The translations under genes and the position numbers were made by a program. Positions 50,101 through 63,100 of a stretch of 64,000 bases of DNA are shown piece after piece. The stretch lies in NCBI GenBank assembly GCA_037954325.1, contig JBBMNZ010000043.1, forward strand, positions 372,001 to 436,000, read 5' to 3'. The notes beneath the pieces are model-generated. The model saw only the letters and a list, made by a program, of their open reading frames with translations. It did not search any database and had not been told where the DNA came from. Positions within the stretch are counted from its first letter, which is position 1. Every line of letters starts with the position of its first letter. This DNA comes from Fistularia commersonii (Eukaryota > Chordata > Actinopteri > Syngnathiformes > Fistulariidae).

Positions 50101-52544
50101 GGATATGATTCTGCACAATATATGTCAAAGTCAGTGTGATCCCATTACAGGTTCAAAGGATATAGCCATTCATTAAAAAAGTACTTATCTCACCGAGTTG
50201 AAGCGTTTTTAATTAGGAGTGGAAATAACTATTGAATTTCATCAATCTGGTTTTTGCTGTTGATATATGCTGTGTAGAACATTATTCTGCACACTATATG
50301 TCAAATTCGGTGTAATCCCTTCATAGGTTCAAAATATATCGCCATTCGTTCCAAAAGTACTTATCTCACCAAGATGAAGCTTTTTTGATTCAGAGTGGGA
50401 ATAACCAATGAATTTCATCAAGCTGGTTTCTGCTGTTGAAATATGGTTTTAGGATATGATTTTGCACAATATATGTCAAATTTAGTGTAATCACAACACA
50501 GGTTCAAAAGATATAGCCATTCGTTCAAAAACTGCTTATCTTATCGGGTTGAAGCGTTTTTGATTAGGAGTGGAAATAACTAATGGATTTAATCAAGCTG
50601 GTTTCTGCTCTTGAAATATGTTGTTTAGGACATGATTCTGCACAACACATGTCAAATTCAGTGTAATCCAGCTACATTTTCAAAAGATATAGCCATTCGT
50701 TCAAAAAGTGCTTCTCTCACCGAGTTGAAGCGTTTTTGATTAGGAGTGGCAATAACTAATGAATTTCATCAAGTAGATTTCTACTGTTGAAATATGTTGT
50801 TTAGGACATGATTCTGCACAATATATGTAAAATTCAGTGTAATCCCTTCACAAGTTCAAAAGATATAGCCATTCGTTCAAAAAGTGCTTATCTCACCAAG
50901 TTGAAGCGTTTTTATTAGGAGTGGAAATAACTAATGAATTTCATCAAGCTGGTTTCTGCTGTTGAAATATGTTGTTTAGGATATGATTCTGCACAATATA
51001 TGTCAAAGTCAGTGTGATCCCTTCACATGTTCAAAAGATATAGCCATTCGTTCAAAAAGTACTTATCTTACCGATTTGAAGCGCTTTTGATTAGGAGTGG
51101 AAATAACTAATGAATTTCATCAAGCTGGTTTCTGCTGTTGAAATATGCTGTTTAGGATATGATTCTGCACAATATATGTCAAATTCAGTGTAATCCCTTC
51201 ACAGGTTCAAAAGATATAGCCATTCGTTCAAAAAGTACTTATCTCACCGAGTTGTAGTGTTTTTTATTCAGAGTTGAATTAACAGGTAAATTTCATCAAG
51301 CTGGTTTCTGCTGTTGAAATATGTTGTTTAGCATATGATTCTGCACAATATATGTCAAATTTAGTGTAATCATATCACAGGTTCAAAAGATATTGCCATT
51401 CGTTCAAAAACTGCTTATTTTATCGGGTTGAAGCGTTTTTGATTAGGAGTGGAAATAATTGATGGATTTCGTCAAGCAGGTTTCTGCTGTTGAAATATGT
51501 TGTTTAGGAAGTGATTCTGCACAATATATATCAAATTAAGTGTAATCCAGACACAAGTTCAAAAGATATAGCCATTCGATCAAAAAGTGCTTATGTCATC
51601 GAGTTGAAGCGTTTATGATTCGCAGTGGAAATAACTAATGAAAGAATCAAGATGCTTTCTGCTGTCTAAATATGTTGTTCAGGACATGATTCTGCACAAT
51701 ATATGTCAACTTCAGTGTAATCCCTTCATAGGTTCAAAAGATATAGCCATTCGTTCAAAAAGTGCTTATCTCACTGAGTTCAAGCGTTTTTGATTCGGAG
51801 TGGAAATAACCAGTGAATTTCATCATGCTGGTTTCTGCTGTTGAAATATTTTGATTAGGATATGATTCTGCACAATATATGTCAAAGTCAGTGTGATCCC
51901 ATTACAGGTTCAAAGGATATAGCCATTCATTCAAAAAGTACTTATCTCACCGAGTTGAAGCGTTTTTGATTAGGAGTGGAAATAACCGATGGATTTCATC
52001 AAGCTGGTTACTGCTGTTGAAATATGTTGTTTAGGACATGATTCTGCAAAACACATGTCAAATTCAGTGTAATCCAGCTACAAGTTCAAAAGATATAGCT
52101 ATTCGATAAAAAGTGCTTATCTCACCGAGTTGAAGCGTTTTTGATTCGGAGTGGAAATAACTAATGAATTTCATCAAACTGGTTTCTGCTGTTGAAATAT
52201 GTTGTTTAGGACATGATTCTGCACAATATATGTCAAATTCTTGTGAGCCCATTACAGGTTCAAAGGATATAGCCATTCGTTCAAAACATGCTTATGAGAC
52301 CGAGTTGAAGCGTTTTTGATTAGGAGTGGATATAACTAATGAATTTCATCAAGCTGGTTGCTGCTGTTGAAATAAGTTGTTTAGGACAAGATTTTGCACA
52401 AAATATGTCAAATTCAGTACAATCCAGCGACAAGTTCAAAAGATATTGCCATTCGATCAAAAAGTGCTTATCTCACCGAGTTGAGCGTTTTTGATTCGGA
52501 GTAGAAATAACTAATGAATTTCATCAAGCTGGTTTCTGCTGTTG
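47191..52544 (+). repeat. 6.19-kb HOR, copy C (rearranged)
   Basis: Third copy of the A/B unit, truncated at its start. The offset to copy B is 8,832 bp at aagcttg (47,214), then 9,008 bp after an extra monomer, 8,480 bp at the aaagaatcaag monomer (49,884) and 8,303 bp at 51,641. The steps of 176, 528 and 177 bp correspond to one, three and one monomers. Small substitutions (for example gttgtagtgttttttattc near 51,252) separate it from B. Confidence 0.88.
47875..47914 (+). repeat. 40-bp monomer remnant (copy C)
   Basis: Same junction as at 32,676 and 38,867. In copy C the monomer just before it, with ggtttctaaacttgaaat and caatagttttcaaattt, is still present. Copies A and B lack that monomer, so C keeps the older arrangement next to the junction. 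Confidence 0.9.
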
Positions 52545-55500
52545 AAATATGTTTTTTGTGATATGATTCTGCACAATATATGTCAAATTCAGTGTGATCC
52601 CATTAAAGGTTCAAAGGATATAACCATTCTTTCAAAAAGGACTTATCTCACCGAGTTGAAGCGTTTTTGATTAGGAGTGGAAATAACTTTTGAATTTCAT
52701 CAAGCTGGTTACTGCTGTTGAAATATGTTTTTTTGGGATATGATTCTGCACAATATATGTCAAATTCAGTGTGATCCCATTAAAGGTTCAAAAGATATCG
52801 CCATTCGTTCAAAAATTACTTATCTCACCGAGTTGAAGCGTTTTTGGATTCGGAGTGGAAATAATCAATGAATTTCATCAAGCTGGTTTCTGCTCTTGAA
52901 ATATGTTTTTTAGGATATGATTCTGCACAATATATGTCAAATTTAGTGTAATCACATCACAGGTACAAAAGACATAGCCATTCGTTCAAAAACTACTTAT
53001 CTTATCGGGTTGAAGTGTTTTTGATTGAGAGTGGAATTAACTAATGGATTTAATCAAGCTGGTTTCTGCTGTTGAAATATGTTGTTTTGGACATGATTCT
53101 GCAGAACACATGTCAAATTCAGTATAATCCAGCGACAAGATCAAAAGATATAGCCATTCGTGCAAAAAGTGCTTATCTCACCGATTTGAAGCAATTTTGA
53201 TTAGGAGTGGCAATAACTAATGAATTTCATCAAGTAGATTTCTACTGTTGAAATATGTTGTTTATGACATGATTCTGCACAATATATGTCAAATTCAGTG
53301 TAATCCCTTCACAAGTTCAAAAGATATAGCATTTCGTTCAAAAATTGCTCATCTCACCGGGTTGAAGCATTTTTGATTAGGAGTGAAATTAACTAATGAA
53401 TTTCATCAAGCTGGTTTCTGCTGTTGAAATATGTTGTTTAGGATATGATTCTGCACAATATATGTCAAAGTCAGTGTGATCCCATTACAGGTTCAAAGGA
53501 TATAGCCATTCGTTCAAAAACGACTTATCTCACCGAGTTGAAGCGTTTTTGATTAGGAGTGGAAATAACTATTGAATTTCATCAAGCTGGTTTCTGCTGT
53601 TGAAATATGTTGTTTAGGACATGATTATGCACAATATATGTCAAATTCAGTGTAATCCCTTCACAAGTTCAAAAGATATAGCCATTCGTTCAAAAAGTGC
53701 TTATCTCACCGAGTTGAAGCGTTTTTGATTCGGAGTGGAAATAACTAATGAATTTCATCAAACTGGTTTTTGCTGTTGAAATATGTTGTTTAGAACATGA
53801 TTCTGCACAATATATGTCCAATTCAGTGTAATCCCTTCATAGGTTCAAAAGAAATCGCCAGTCGTTCCAAAAGAACTTATCTCACCGAGTTGAGGCGTTT
53901 TTGATTCGGAGTGGAAATAACCACTGAATTTCATCAAGCTGGTTTTTGCTGTTGAAATATGTTTTTTAGGATATGATTCTGAACAATATATGTCAAATTT
54001 AGTGTAATCACATCACAGGTTCAAAAGATATAGCCATTCGTTCAAAAACTGCTTATCTTATCGGGTTGAAGCGTTTTTGATTAGGAGTGGAAATAACTGA
54101 TGGATTTCGTCAAGCTGGTTTCTGCTGTTGAAATATGTTGTTTAGGACATGATTCTGCAAAACATATGTCAAATTAAGTGTAATCCAGCGATAAGATCAA
54201 AAGATATAGCCATTCGTGAAAAAAGTGCTTATCTCACCGAGTTTAGACGTTTCTGATTAGGAGTGGAAATAACTAATGAATTTCATCAAGCTGGTTCCCG
54301 CTGTTGAAATATGTTGTTTAGGACAAGATTCTGCACAAAATATGTCAAATTCAGTATAATCCAGTGACAAGTTCAAAAGATATAGCCATTCGATCAAAAA
54401 CTGCTTATCTCACCGAGTTGAAGCATTTTTGATTCGGAGTGGAAATAACTAATGAATTTCATCAAGCTGGTTTCTGCTGTTGAAATATGTTGTCTAGGAC
54501 AAGATTCTGCACAATATATGTCAAATTCAGTGAAATCCCATCACAGGTTCAAAAAATATAGCCATTCGTTCAAAAATTGCTTATCTCACCAAGTTGAAGA
54601 GTTTTTGATTAATATTGGAAATAACTTTTGAATTTCATCAAGCTGGTTTCTGCTCTTGAAATTTGTTGTTTAGGACATGATTCTGGACAATATATTTTAA
54701 ATTCAGTGTAATCCCTTCACAAGTTCAAAAGATATAGCCATTCGTTCAAAAAGTACTTATCTCACCGAGTTGAAGCGTTTTTGATTAGGAGCGGAAATAA
54801 CTATTGAATTTCATCAAGCTGGTTTCTGCTGTTGAAATATGTTGTTTAGGACATGATTCTGCACAATATACGTCAAATTCTTGTGAGCCCATTACAGGTT
54901 GAAAGGATATAGCCATCCGTTCAAAACGTGCTTATGAGACCGAGTTGAAGCGTTTTTGATTAGGAGTGGAAATAACTAAGGGATATTATCAAGCTGGTTT
55001 CTGCTGTTGAAATATGTTGTTTATGACATAATTCTGCACAATATATGTAAAATTCAGTGTAATCCCTTCACAAGTTCAAAAGATATAGCCATTCGTTCAA
55101 AAAGTGCTTATCTCACCAAGTTGAAGCGTTTTTGATTAGGAGTGGAAATAACTAATGAATTTCATCAAGCTGGTTTCTGCTGTTGAAATATGTTGTTTAG
55201 GATATGATTCTGCACAATATATGTCAAAGTCAGTGTGATCCCTTCACATGTTCAAAAGATATAGCCATTCGTTCAAAACGTACTTATCTTACCGATTTGA
55301 AGCGCTTTTGATTAGGAGTGGAAATAACTAATGCATTTCATCAAGCTGGTTTCTGCTGTTGAAATATGCTGTTTAGGATATGATTCTGCACAATATATGT
55401 CAAATTCAGTGTAATCCCTTCACAGGTTCAAAAGATATAGCCATTCGTTCAAAAAGTACTTATCTCACCGAGTTGAAGTGTTTTTTATTCAGAGTTGAAT

Positions 55501-56447
55501 TAACAGGTAAATTTCATCAAGCTGGTTTCTGCTGTTGAAATATGTTGTTTAGCATATGATTCTGCACAATATATGTCAAATTTAGTGTAATCACATCACA
55601 GGTTCAAAAGATATTGCCATTCGTTCAAAAACTGCTTATTTTATCGGGTTGAAGCGTTTTTGATTAGGAGTGGAAATAATTGATGGATTTCGTCAAGCTG
55701 GTTTCTGCTGTTGAAATATGTTGTTTAGGAAGTGATTCTGCACAATATATATCAAATTAAGTGTAATCCAGACACAAGTTCAAAAGATATAGCCATTCGA
55801 TCAAAAAGTGCTTATGTCATCGAGTTGAAGCGTTTATGATTCGCAGTGGAAATAACTAATGAAAGAATCAAGATGCTTTCTGCTGTCTTAATATGTTGTT
55901 CAGGACATGATTCTGCACAATATATGTCAACTTCAGTGTAATCCCTTCATAGGTTCAAAAGATATAGCCATTCGTTCAAAAAGTGCTTATCTCACTGAGT
56001 TCAAGCGTTTTTGATTCGGAGTGGAAATAACCAGTGAATTTCATCATGCTGGTTTCTGCTGTTGAAATATTTTGATTAGGATATGATTCTGCACAATATA
56101 TGTCAAAGTCAGTGTGATCCCATTACAGGTTCAAAGGATATAGCCATTCATTCAAAAAGTACTTATCTCACCGAGTTGAAGCGTTTTTGATTAGGAGTGG
56201 AAATAACCGATGGATTTCATCAAGCTGGTTACTGCTGTTGAAATATGTTGTTTAGGACATGATTCTGCAAAACACATGTCAAATTCAGTGTAATCCAGCT
56301 ACAAGTTCAAAAGATATTGCCATTCGATCAAAAAGTGCTTATCTCACTGAGTTGAGCGTTTTTGATTCGGAGTAGAAATAACTAATGAATTTCATCAAGC
56401 TGGTTTCTGCTGTTGAAATATGTTGTTTAGGACATGATTCTGCAGAA
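52545..56447 (+). repeat. Composite repeat T2 (D block plus unit tail)
   Basis: Begins at gttttttgtgatatgattc with D-type monomers, then from about 55,046 changes to the tail of the A/B/C unit (aatatatgtaaaattcag, gagttgaattaacagg at 55,492, and the aaagaatcaag monomer at 55,862). It lacks the ccattcttgc monomer of D and the last monomers of the tail. It carries a monomer with aacttttgaatttc and gatatcgccattc (52,681-52,856) that D1 lacks. Confidence 0.82.
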
Positions 56448-59400
56448 AATATTTCAAATTCAGTGTAATCCAGCAACAAGATCAAAAGATATAGCCATTC
56501 TTGCAAATAATGCTTATCTCACCGAGTTGAAGCGTTTTTGTTTAGGAGTGGAAATAACTAATGAATTTCTTCAATTGGTTTCTGCTGTTGAAATATGTTT
56601 TTTGTGATATGATTCTGCACAATATATGTCAAATTCAGTGTGATCCCATTAAAGGTTCAAAGGATATAACCATTCTTTCAAAAAGGACTTATCTCACCGA
56701 GTTGAAGCGTTTTTGATTAGGAGTGGAAATAACTTTTGAATTTCATCAAGCTGGTTACTGCTGTTGAAATATGTTTTTTTGGGATATGATTCTGCACAAT
56801 ATATGTCAAATTCAGTGTGATCCCATTAAAGGTTCAAAAGATATCGCCATTCGTTCAAAAATTACTTATCTCACCGAGTTGAAGCGTTTTTGGATTCGGA
56901 GTGGAAATAATCAATGAATTTCATCAAGCTGGTTTCTGCTCTTGAAATATGTTTTTTAGGATATGATTCTGCACAATATATGTCAAATTTAGTGTAATCA
57001 CATCACAAGTACAAAAGACATAGCCATTCGTTCAAAAACTACTTATCTTATCGGGTTGAAGTGTTTTAGATTGAGAGTGGAATTAACTAATGGATTTAAT
57101 CAAGCTGGTTTCTGCTGTTGAAATATGTTGTTTTGGACATGATTCTGCAGAACACATGTCAAATTCAGTATAATCCAGCGACAAGATCAAAAGATATAGC
57201 CATTCGTGCAAAAAGTGCTTATCTCACCGATTTGAAGCAATTTTGATTAGGAGTGGCAATAACTAATGAATTTCATCAAGTAGATTTCTACTGTTGAAAT
57301 ATGTTGTTTATGACATGATTCTGCACAATATATGTCAAATTCAGTGTAATCCCTTCACAAGTTCAAAAGATATAGCATTTCGTTCAAAAATTGCTCATCT
57401 CACCGGGTTGAAGCATTTTTGATTAGGAGTGAAATTAACTAATGAATTTCATCAAGCTGGTTTCTGCTGTTGAAATATGTTGTTTAGGATATGATTCTGC
57501 ACAATATATGTCAAAGTCAGTGTGATCCCATTACAGGTTCAAAGGATATAGCCATTCATTCAAAAACGACTTATCTCACCGAGTTGAAGCGTTTTTGATT
57601 AGGAGTGGAAATAACTATTGAATTTCATCAAGCTGGTTTCTGCTGTTGAAATATGTTGTTTAGGACATGATTATGCACAATATATGTCAAATTCAGTGTA
57701 ATCCCTTCACAAGTTCAAAAGATATAGCCATTCGTTCAAAAAGTGCTTATCTCACCGAGTTGAAGCGTTTTTGATTCGGAGTGGAAATAACTCATGAATT
57801 TCATCAAACTGGTTTTTGCTGTTGAAATATGTTGTTTAGAACATGATTCTGCACAATATATGTCCAATTCAGTGTAATCCCTTCATAGGTTCAAAAGAAA
57901 TCGCCAGTCGTTCCAAAAGAACTTATCTCACCGAGTTGAGGCGTTTTTGATTCGGAGTGGAAATAACCACTGAATTTCATCAAGCTGGTTTTTGCTGTTG
58001 AAATATGTTTTTTAGGATATGATTCTGAACAATATATGTCAAATTTAGTGTAATCACATCACAGGTTCAAAAGATATAGCCATTCGTTCAAAAACTGCTT
58101 ATCTTATCGGGTTGAAGCGTTTTTGATTCGGAGTGGAAATAACCACTGAATTTCATCAAGCTGGTTTTTGCTGTTGAAATATGTTTTTTAGGATATGATT
58201 CTGAACAATATATGTCAAATTTAGTGTAATCACATCACAGGTTCAAAAGATATAGCCATTCGTTCAAAAACTGCTTATCTTATCGGGTTGAAGCGTTTTT
58301 GATTAGGAGTGGAAATAACTGATGGATTTCGTCAAGCTGGTTTCTGCTGTTGAAATATGTTGTTTAGGACATGATTCTGCAAAACATATGTCAAATTAAG
58401 TGTAATCCAGCGATAAGATCAAAAGATATAGCCATTCGTGAAAAAAGTGCTTATCTCACCGAGTTTAGACGTTTCTGATTAGGAGTGGAAATAACTAATG
58501 AATTTCATCAAGCTGGTTCCCGCTGTTGAAATATGTTGTTTAGGACAAGATTCTGCACAAAATATGTCAAATTCAGTATAATCCAGTGACAAGTTCAAAA
58601 GATATAGCCATTCGATCAAAAACTGCTTATCTCACCGAGTTGAAGCATTTTTGATTCGGAGTGGAAATAACTAATGAATTTCATCAAGCTGGTTTCTGCT
58701 GTTGAAATATGTTGTCTAGGACAAGATTCTGCACAATATATGTCAAATTCAGTGAAATCCCATCACAGGTTCAAAAGATATAGCCATTCGTTCAAAAAGT
58801 ACTTATCTCACCGAGTTGAAGTGTTTTTTATTCAGAGTTGAATTAACAGGTAAATTTCATCAAGCTGGTTTCTGCTTTTGAAATATGTTGTTTAGCATAT
58901 GATTCTGCACAATATATGTCAAATTTAGTGTAATCACATCACAGGTTCAAAAGATATTGCCATTCGTTCAAAAACTGCTTATTTTATCGGGTTGAAGCGT
59001 TTTTGATTAGGAGTGGAAATAATTGATGGATTTCGTCAAGCTGGTTTCTGCTGTTGAAATATGTTGTTTAGGAAGTGATTCTGCACAATATATATCAAAT
59101 TAAGTGTAATCCAGACACAAGTTCAAAAGATATAGCCATTCGATCAAAAAGTGCTTATGTCATCGAGTTGAAGCGTTTATGATTCGCAGTGGAAATAACT
59201 AATGAAAGAATCAAGATGCTTTCTGCTGTCTAAATATGTTGTTCAGGACATGATTCTGCACAATATATGTCAACTTCAGTGTAATCCCTTCATAGGTTCA
59301 AAAGATATAGCCATTCGTTCAAAAAGTGCTTATCTCACTGAGTTCAAGCGTTTTTGATTCGGAGTGGAAATAACCAGTGAATTTCATCATGCTGGTTTCT

Positions 59401-60140
59401 GCTGTTGAAATATTTTGATTAGGATATGATTCTGCACAATATATGTCAAAGTCAGTGTGATCCCATTACAGGTTCAAAGGATATAGCCATTCATTCAAAA
59501 AGTACTTATCTCACCGAGTTGAAGCGTTTTTGATTAGGAGTGGAAATAACCGATGGATTTCATCAAGCTGGTTACTGCTGTTGAAATATGTTGTTTAGGA
59601 CATGATTCTGATAAACACATGTCAAATTCAGTGTAATCCAGCTACAAGTTCAAAAGATATAGCTATTCGATAAAAAGTGCTTATCTCACCGAGTTGAAGC
59701 GTTTTTGATTCGGAGTGGAAATAACTAATGAATTTCATCAAACTGGTTTCTGCTGTTGAAATATGTTGTTTAGGACATGATTCTGCACAATATATGTCAA
59801 ATTCTTGTGAGCCCATTACAGGTTCAAAGGATATAGCCATTCGTTCAAAACATGCTTATGAGACCGAGTTGAAGCGTTTTTGATTAGGAGTGGATACAAC
59901 TAATGAATTTCATCAAGCTGGTTGCTGCTGTTGAAATAAGTTGTTTAGGACAAGATTTTGCACAAAATATGTCAAATTCAGTACAATCCAGCGACAAGTT
60001 CAAAAGATATTGCCATTCGATCAAAAAGTGCTTATCTCACCGAGTTGAGCGTTTTTGATTCGGAGTAGAAATAACTAATGAATTTCATCAAGCTGGTTTC
60101 TGCTGTTGAAATATGTTGTTTAGGACATGATTCTGCAGAA
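56448..60140 (+). repeat. Composite repeat T3 (3,693 bp)
   Basis: Runs from one ctgcagaaaatatttc monomer to the next: ccattcttgc lies at 56,495 and 60,188, 3,693 bp or 21 monomers less 3 bp apart. The D part is shorter than in T2 and T4. Near 58,740-58,790 it passes from the gtctaggacaag monomer straight to the acttatctcaccgagttgaa monomer of the tail. It contains an extra perfect monomer duplication at 57,961-58,312. Confidence 0.85.
57961..58312 (+). repeat. Perfect single-monomer tandem duplication
   Basis: The monomer starting aaataaccactgaatttc occurs at 57,961 and again at 58,137, exactly 176 bp later. The two copies are identical in every base I compared, including the rare gattctgaacaatatatg. 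The equivalent places near 53,921 and 61,831 hold only one copy. This is probably among the youngest rearrangements in the window. Confidence 0.9.
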
Positions 60141-63100
60141 AATATTTCAAATTCAGTGTAATCCAGCAACAAGATCAAAAGATATAGCCATTCTTGCAAA
60201 TAATGCTTATCTCACCGAGTTGAAGCGTTTTTGTTTAGGAGTGGAAATAACTAATGAATTTCTTCAATTGGTTTCTGCTGTTGAAATATGTTTTTTGTGA
60301 TATGATTCTGCACAATATATGTCAAATTCAGTGTGATCCCATTAAAGGTTCAAAGGATATAACCATTCTTTCAAAAAGGACTTATCTCACCGAGTTGAGG
60401 CGTTTTTGATTAGGAGTGGAAATAACTTTTGAATTTCATCAAGCTGGTTACTGCTGTTGAAATATGTTTTTTGTGATATGATTCTGCACAATATATGTCA
60501 AATTCAGTGTGATCCCATTAAAGGTTCAAAGGATATAACCATTCTTTCAAAAAGGACTTATCTCACCGAGTTGAAGCGTTTTTGATTAGGAGTGGAAATA
60601 ACTTTTGAATTTCATCAAGCTGGTTACTGCTGTTGAAATATGTTTTTTTGGGATATGATTCTGCACAATATATGTCAAATTCAGTGTGATCCCATTAAAG
60701 GTTCAAAAGATATCGCCATTCGTTCAAAAATTACTTATCTCACCGAGTTGAAGCGTTTTTGGATTCGGAGTGGAAATAATCAATGAATTTCATCAAGCTG
60801 GTTTCTGCTCTTGAAATATGTTTTTTAGGATATGATTCTGCACAATATATGTCAAATTTAGTGTAATCACATCACAGGTACAAAAGACATAGCCATTCGT
60901 TCAAAAACTACTTATCTTATCGGGTTGAAGTGTTTTTGATTGAGAGTGGAATTAACTAATGGATTTAATCAAGCTGGTTTCTGCTGTTGAAATATGTTGT
61001 TTTGGACATGATTCTGCAGAACACATGTCAAATTCAGTATAATCCAGCGACAAGATCAAAAGATATAGCCATTCGTGCAAAAAGTGCTTATCTCACCGAT
61101 TTGAAGCAATTTTGATTAGGAGTGGCAATAACTAATGAATTTCATCAAGTAGATTTCTACTGTTGAAATATGTTGTTTATGACATGATTCTGCACAATAT
61201 ATGTCAAATTCAGTGTAATCCCTTCACAAGTTCAAAAGATATAGCATTTCGTTCAAAAATTGCTCATCTCACCGGGTTGAAGCATTTTTGATTAGGAGTG
61301 AAATTAACTAATGAATTTCATCAAGCTGGTTTCTGCTGTTGAAATATGTTGTTTAGGATATGATTCTGCACAATATATGTCAAAGTCAGTGTGATCCCAT
61401 TACAGGTTCAAAGGATATAGCCATTCGTTCAAAAACGACTTATCTCACCGAGTTGAAGCGTTTTTGATTAGGAGTGGAAATAACTATTGAATTTCATCAA
61501 GCTGGTTTCTGCTGTTGAAATATGTTGTTTAGGACATGATTATGCACAATATATGTCAAATTCAGTGTAATCCCTTCACAAGTTCAAAAGATATAGCCAT
61601 TCGTTCAAAAAGTGCTTATCTCACCGAGTTGAAGCGTTTTTGATTCGGAGTGGAAATAACTCATGAATTTCATCAAACTGGTTTTTGCTGTTGAAATATG
61701 TTGTTTAGAACATGATTCTGCACAATATATGTCCAATTCAGTGTAATCCCTTCATAGGTTCAAAAGAAATCGCCAGTCGTTCCAAAAGAACTTATCTCAC
61801 CGAGTTGAGGCGTTTTTGATTCGGAGTGGAAATAACCACTGAATTTCATCAAGCTGGTTTTTGCTGTTGAAATATGTTTTTTAGGATATGATTCTGAACA
61901 ATATATGTCAAATTTAGTGTAATCACATCACAGGTTCAAAAGATATAGCCATTCGTTCAAAAACTGCTTATCTTATCGGGTTGAAGCGTTTTTGATTAGG
62001 AGTGGAAATAACTGATGGATTTCGTCAAGCTGGTTTCTGCTGTTGAAATATGTTGTTTAGGACATGATTCTGCAAAACATATGTCAAATTAAGTGTAATC
62101 CAGCGATAAGATCAAAAGATATAGCCATTCGTGCAAAAAGTGCTTATCTCACCGAGTTTAGACGTTTCTGATTAGGAGTGGAAATAACTAATGAATTTCA
62201 TCAAGCTGGTTCCCGCTGTTGAAATATGTTGTTTAGGACAAGATTCTGCACAAAATATGTCAAATTCAGTATAATCCAGTGACAAGTTCAAAAGATATAG
62301 CCATTCGATCAAAAACTGCTTATCTCACCGAGTTGAAGCATTTTTGATTCGGAGTGGAAATAACTAATGAATTTCATCAAGCTGGTTTCTGCTGTTGAAA
62401 TATGTTGTCTAGGACAAGATTCTGCACAATATATGTCAAATTCAGTGAAATCCCATCACAGGTTCAAAAAATATAGCCATTCGTTCAAAAATTGCTTATC
62501 TCACCAAGTTGAAGAGTTTTTGATTAATATTGGAAATAACTTTTGAATTTCATCAAGCTGGTTTCTGCTCTTGAAATTTGTTGTTAAGGACATGATTCTG
62601 GACAATATATTTTAAATTCAGTGTAATCCCTTCACAAGTTCAAAAGATATAGCCATTCGTTCAAAAAGTACTTATCTCACCGAGTTGAAGCGTTTTTGAT
62701 TAGGAGCGGAAATAACTATTGAATTTCATCAAGCTGGTTTCTGCTGTTGAAATATGTTGTTTAGGACATGATTCTGCACAATATACGTCAAATTCTTGTG
62801 AGCCCATTACAGGTTGAAAGGATATAGCCATCCGTTCAAAACGTGCTTATGAGACCGAGTTGAAGCGTTTTTGATTAGGAGTGGAAATAACTAAGGGATA
62901 TTATCAAGCTGGTTTCTGCTGTTGAAATATGTTGTTTATGACATAATTCTGCACAATATATGTAAAATTCAGTGTAATCCCTTCACAAGTTCAAAAGATA
63001 TAGCCATTCGTTCAAAAAGTGCTTATCTCACAAAGTTGAAGCGTTTTTGATTAGGAGTGGAAATAACTAATGAATTTCATCAAGCTGGTTTCTGCTGTTG

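Noticed and set aside
37568..59840. Identical 70-codon minus-strand open frames at 37,568, 43,761, 52,064 and 59,628, which could look like a conserved small protein family.
   Set aside because: They are readings of satellite monomers within duplicated higher-order units, identical because the DNA was recently copied. A 176-bp period is not a multiple of three, so the frame shifts each monomer. There is no coding context, start signal or similarity to a known protein.
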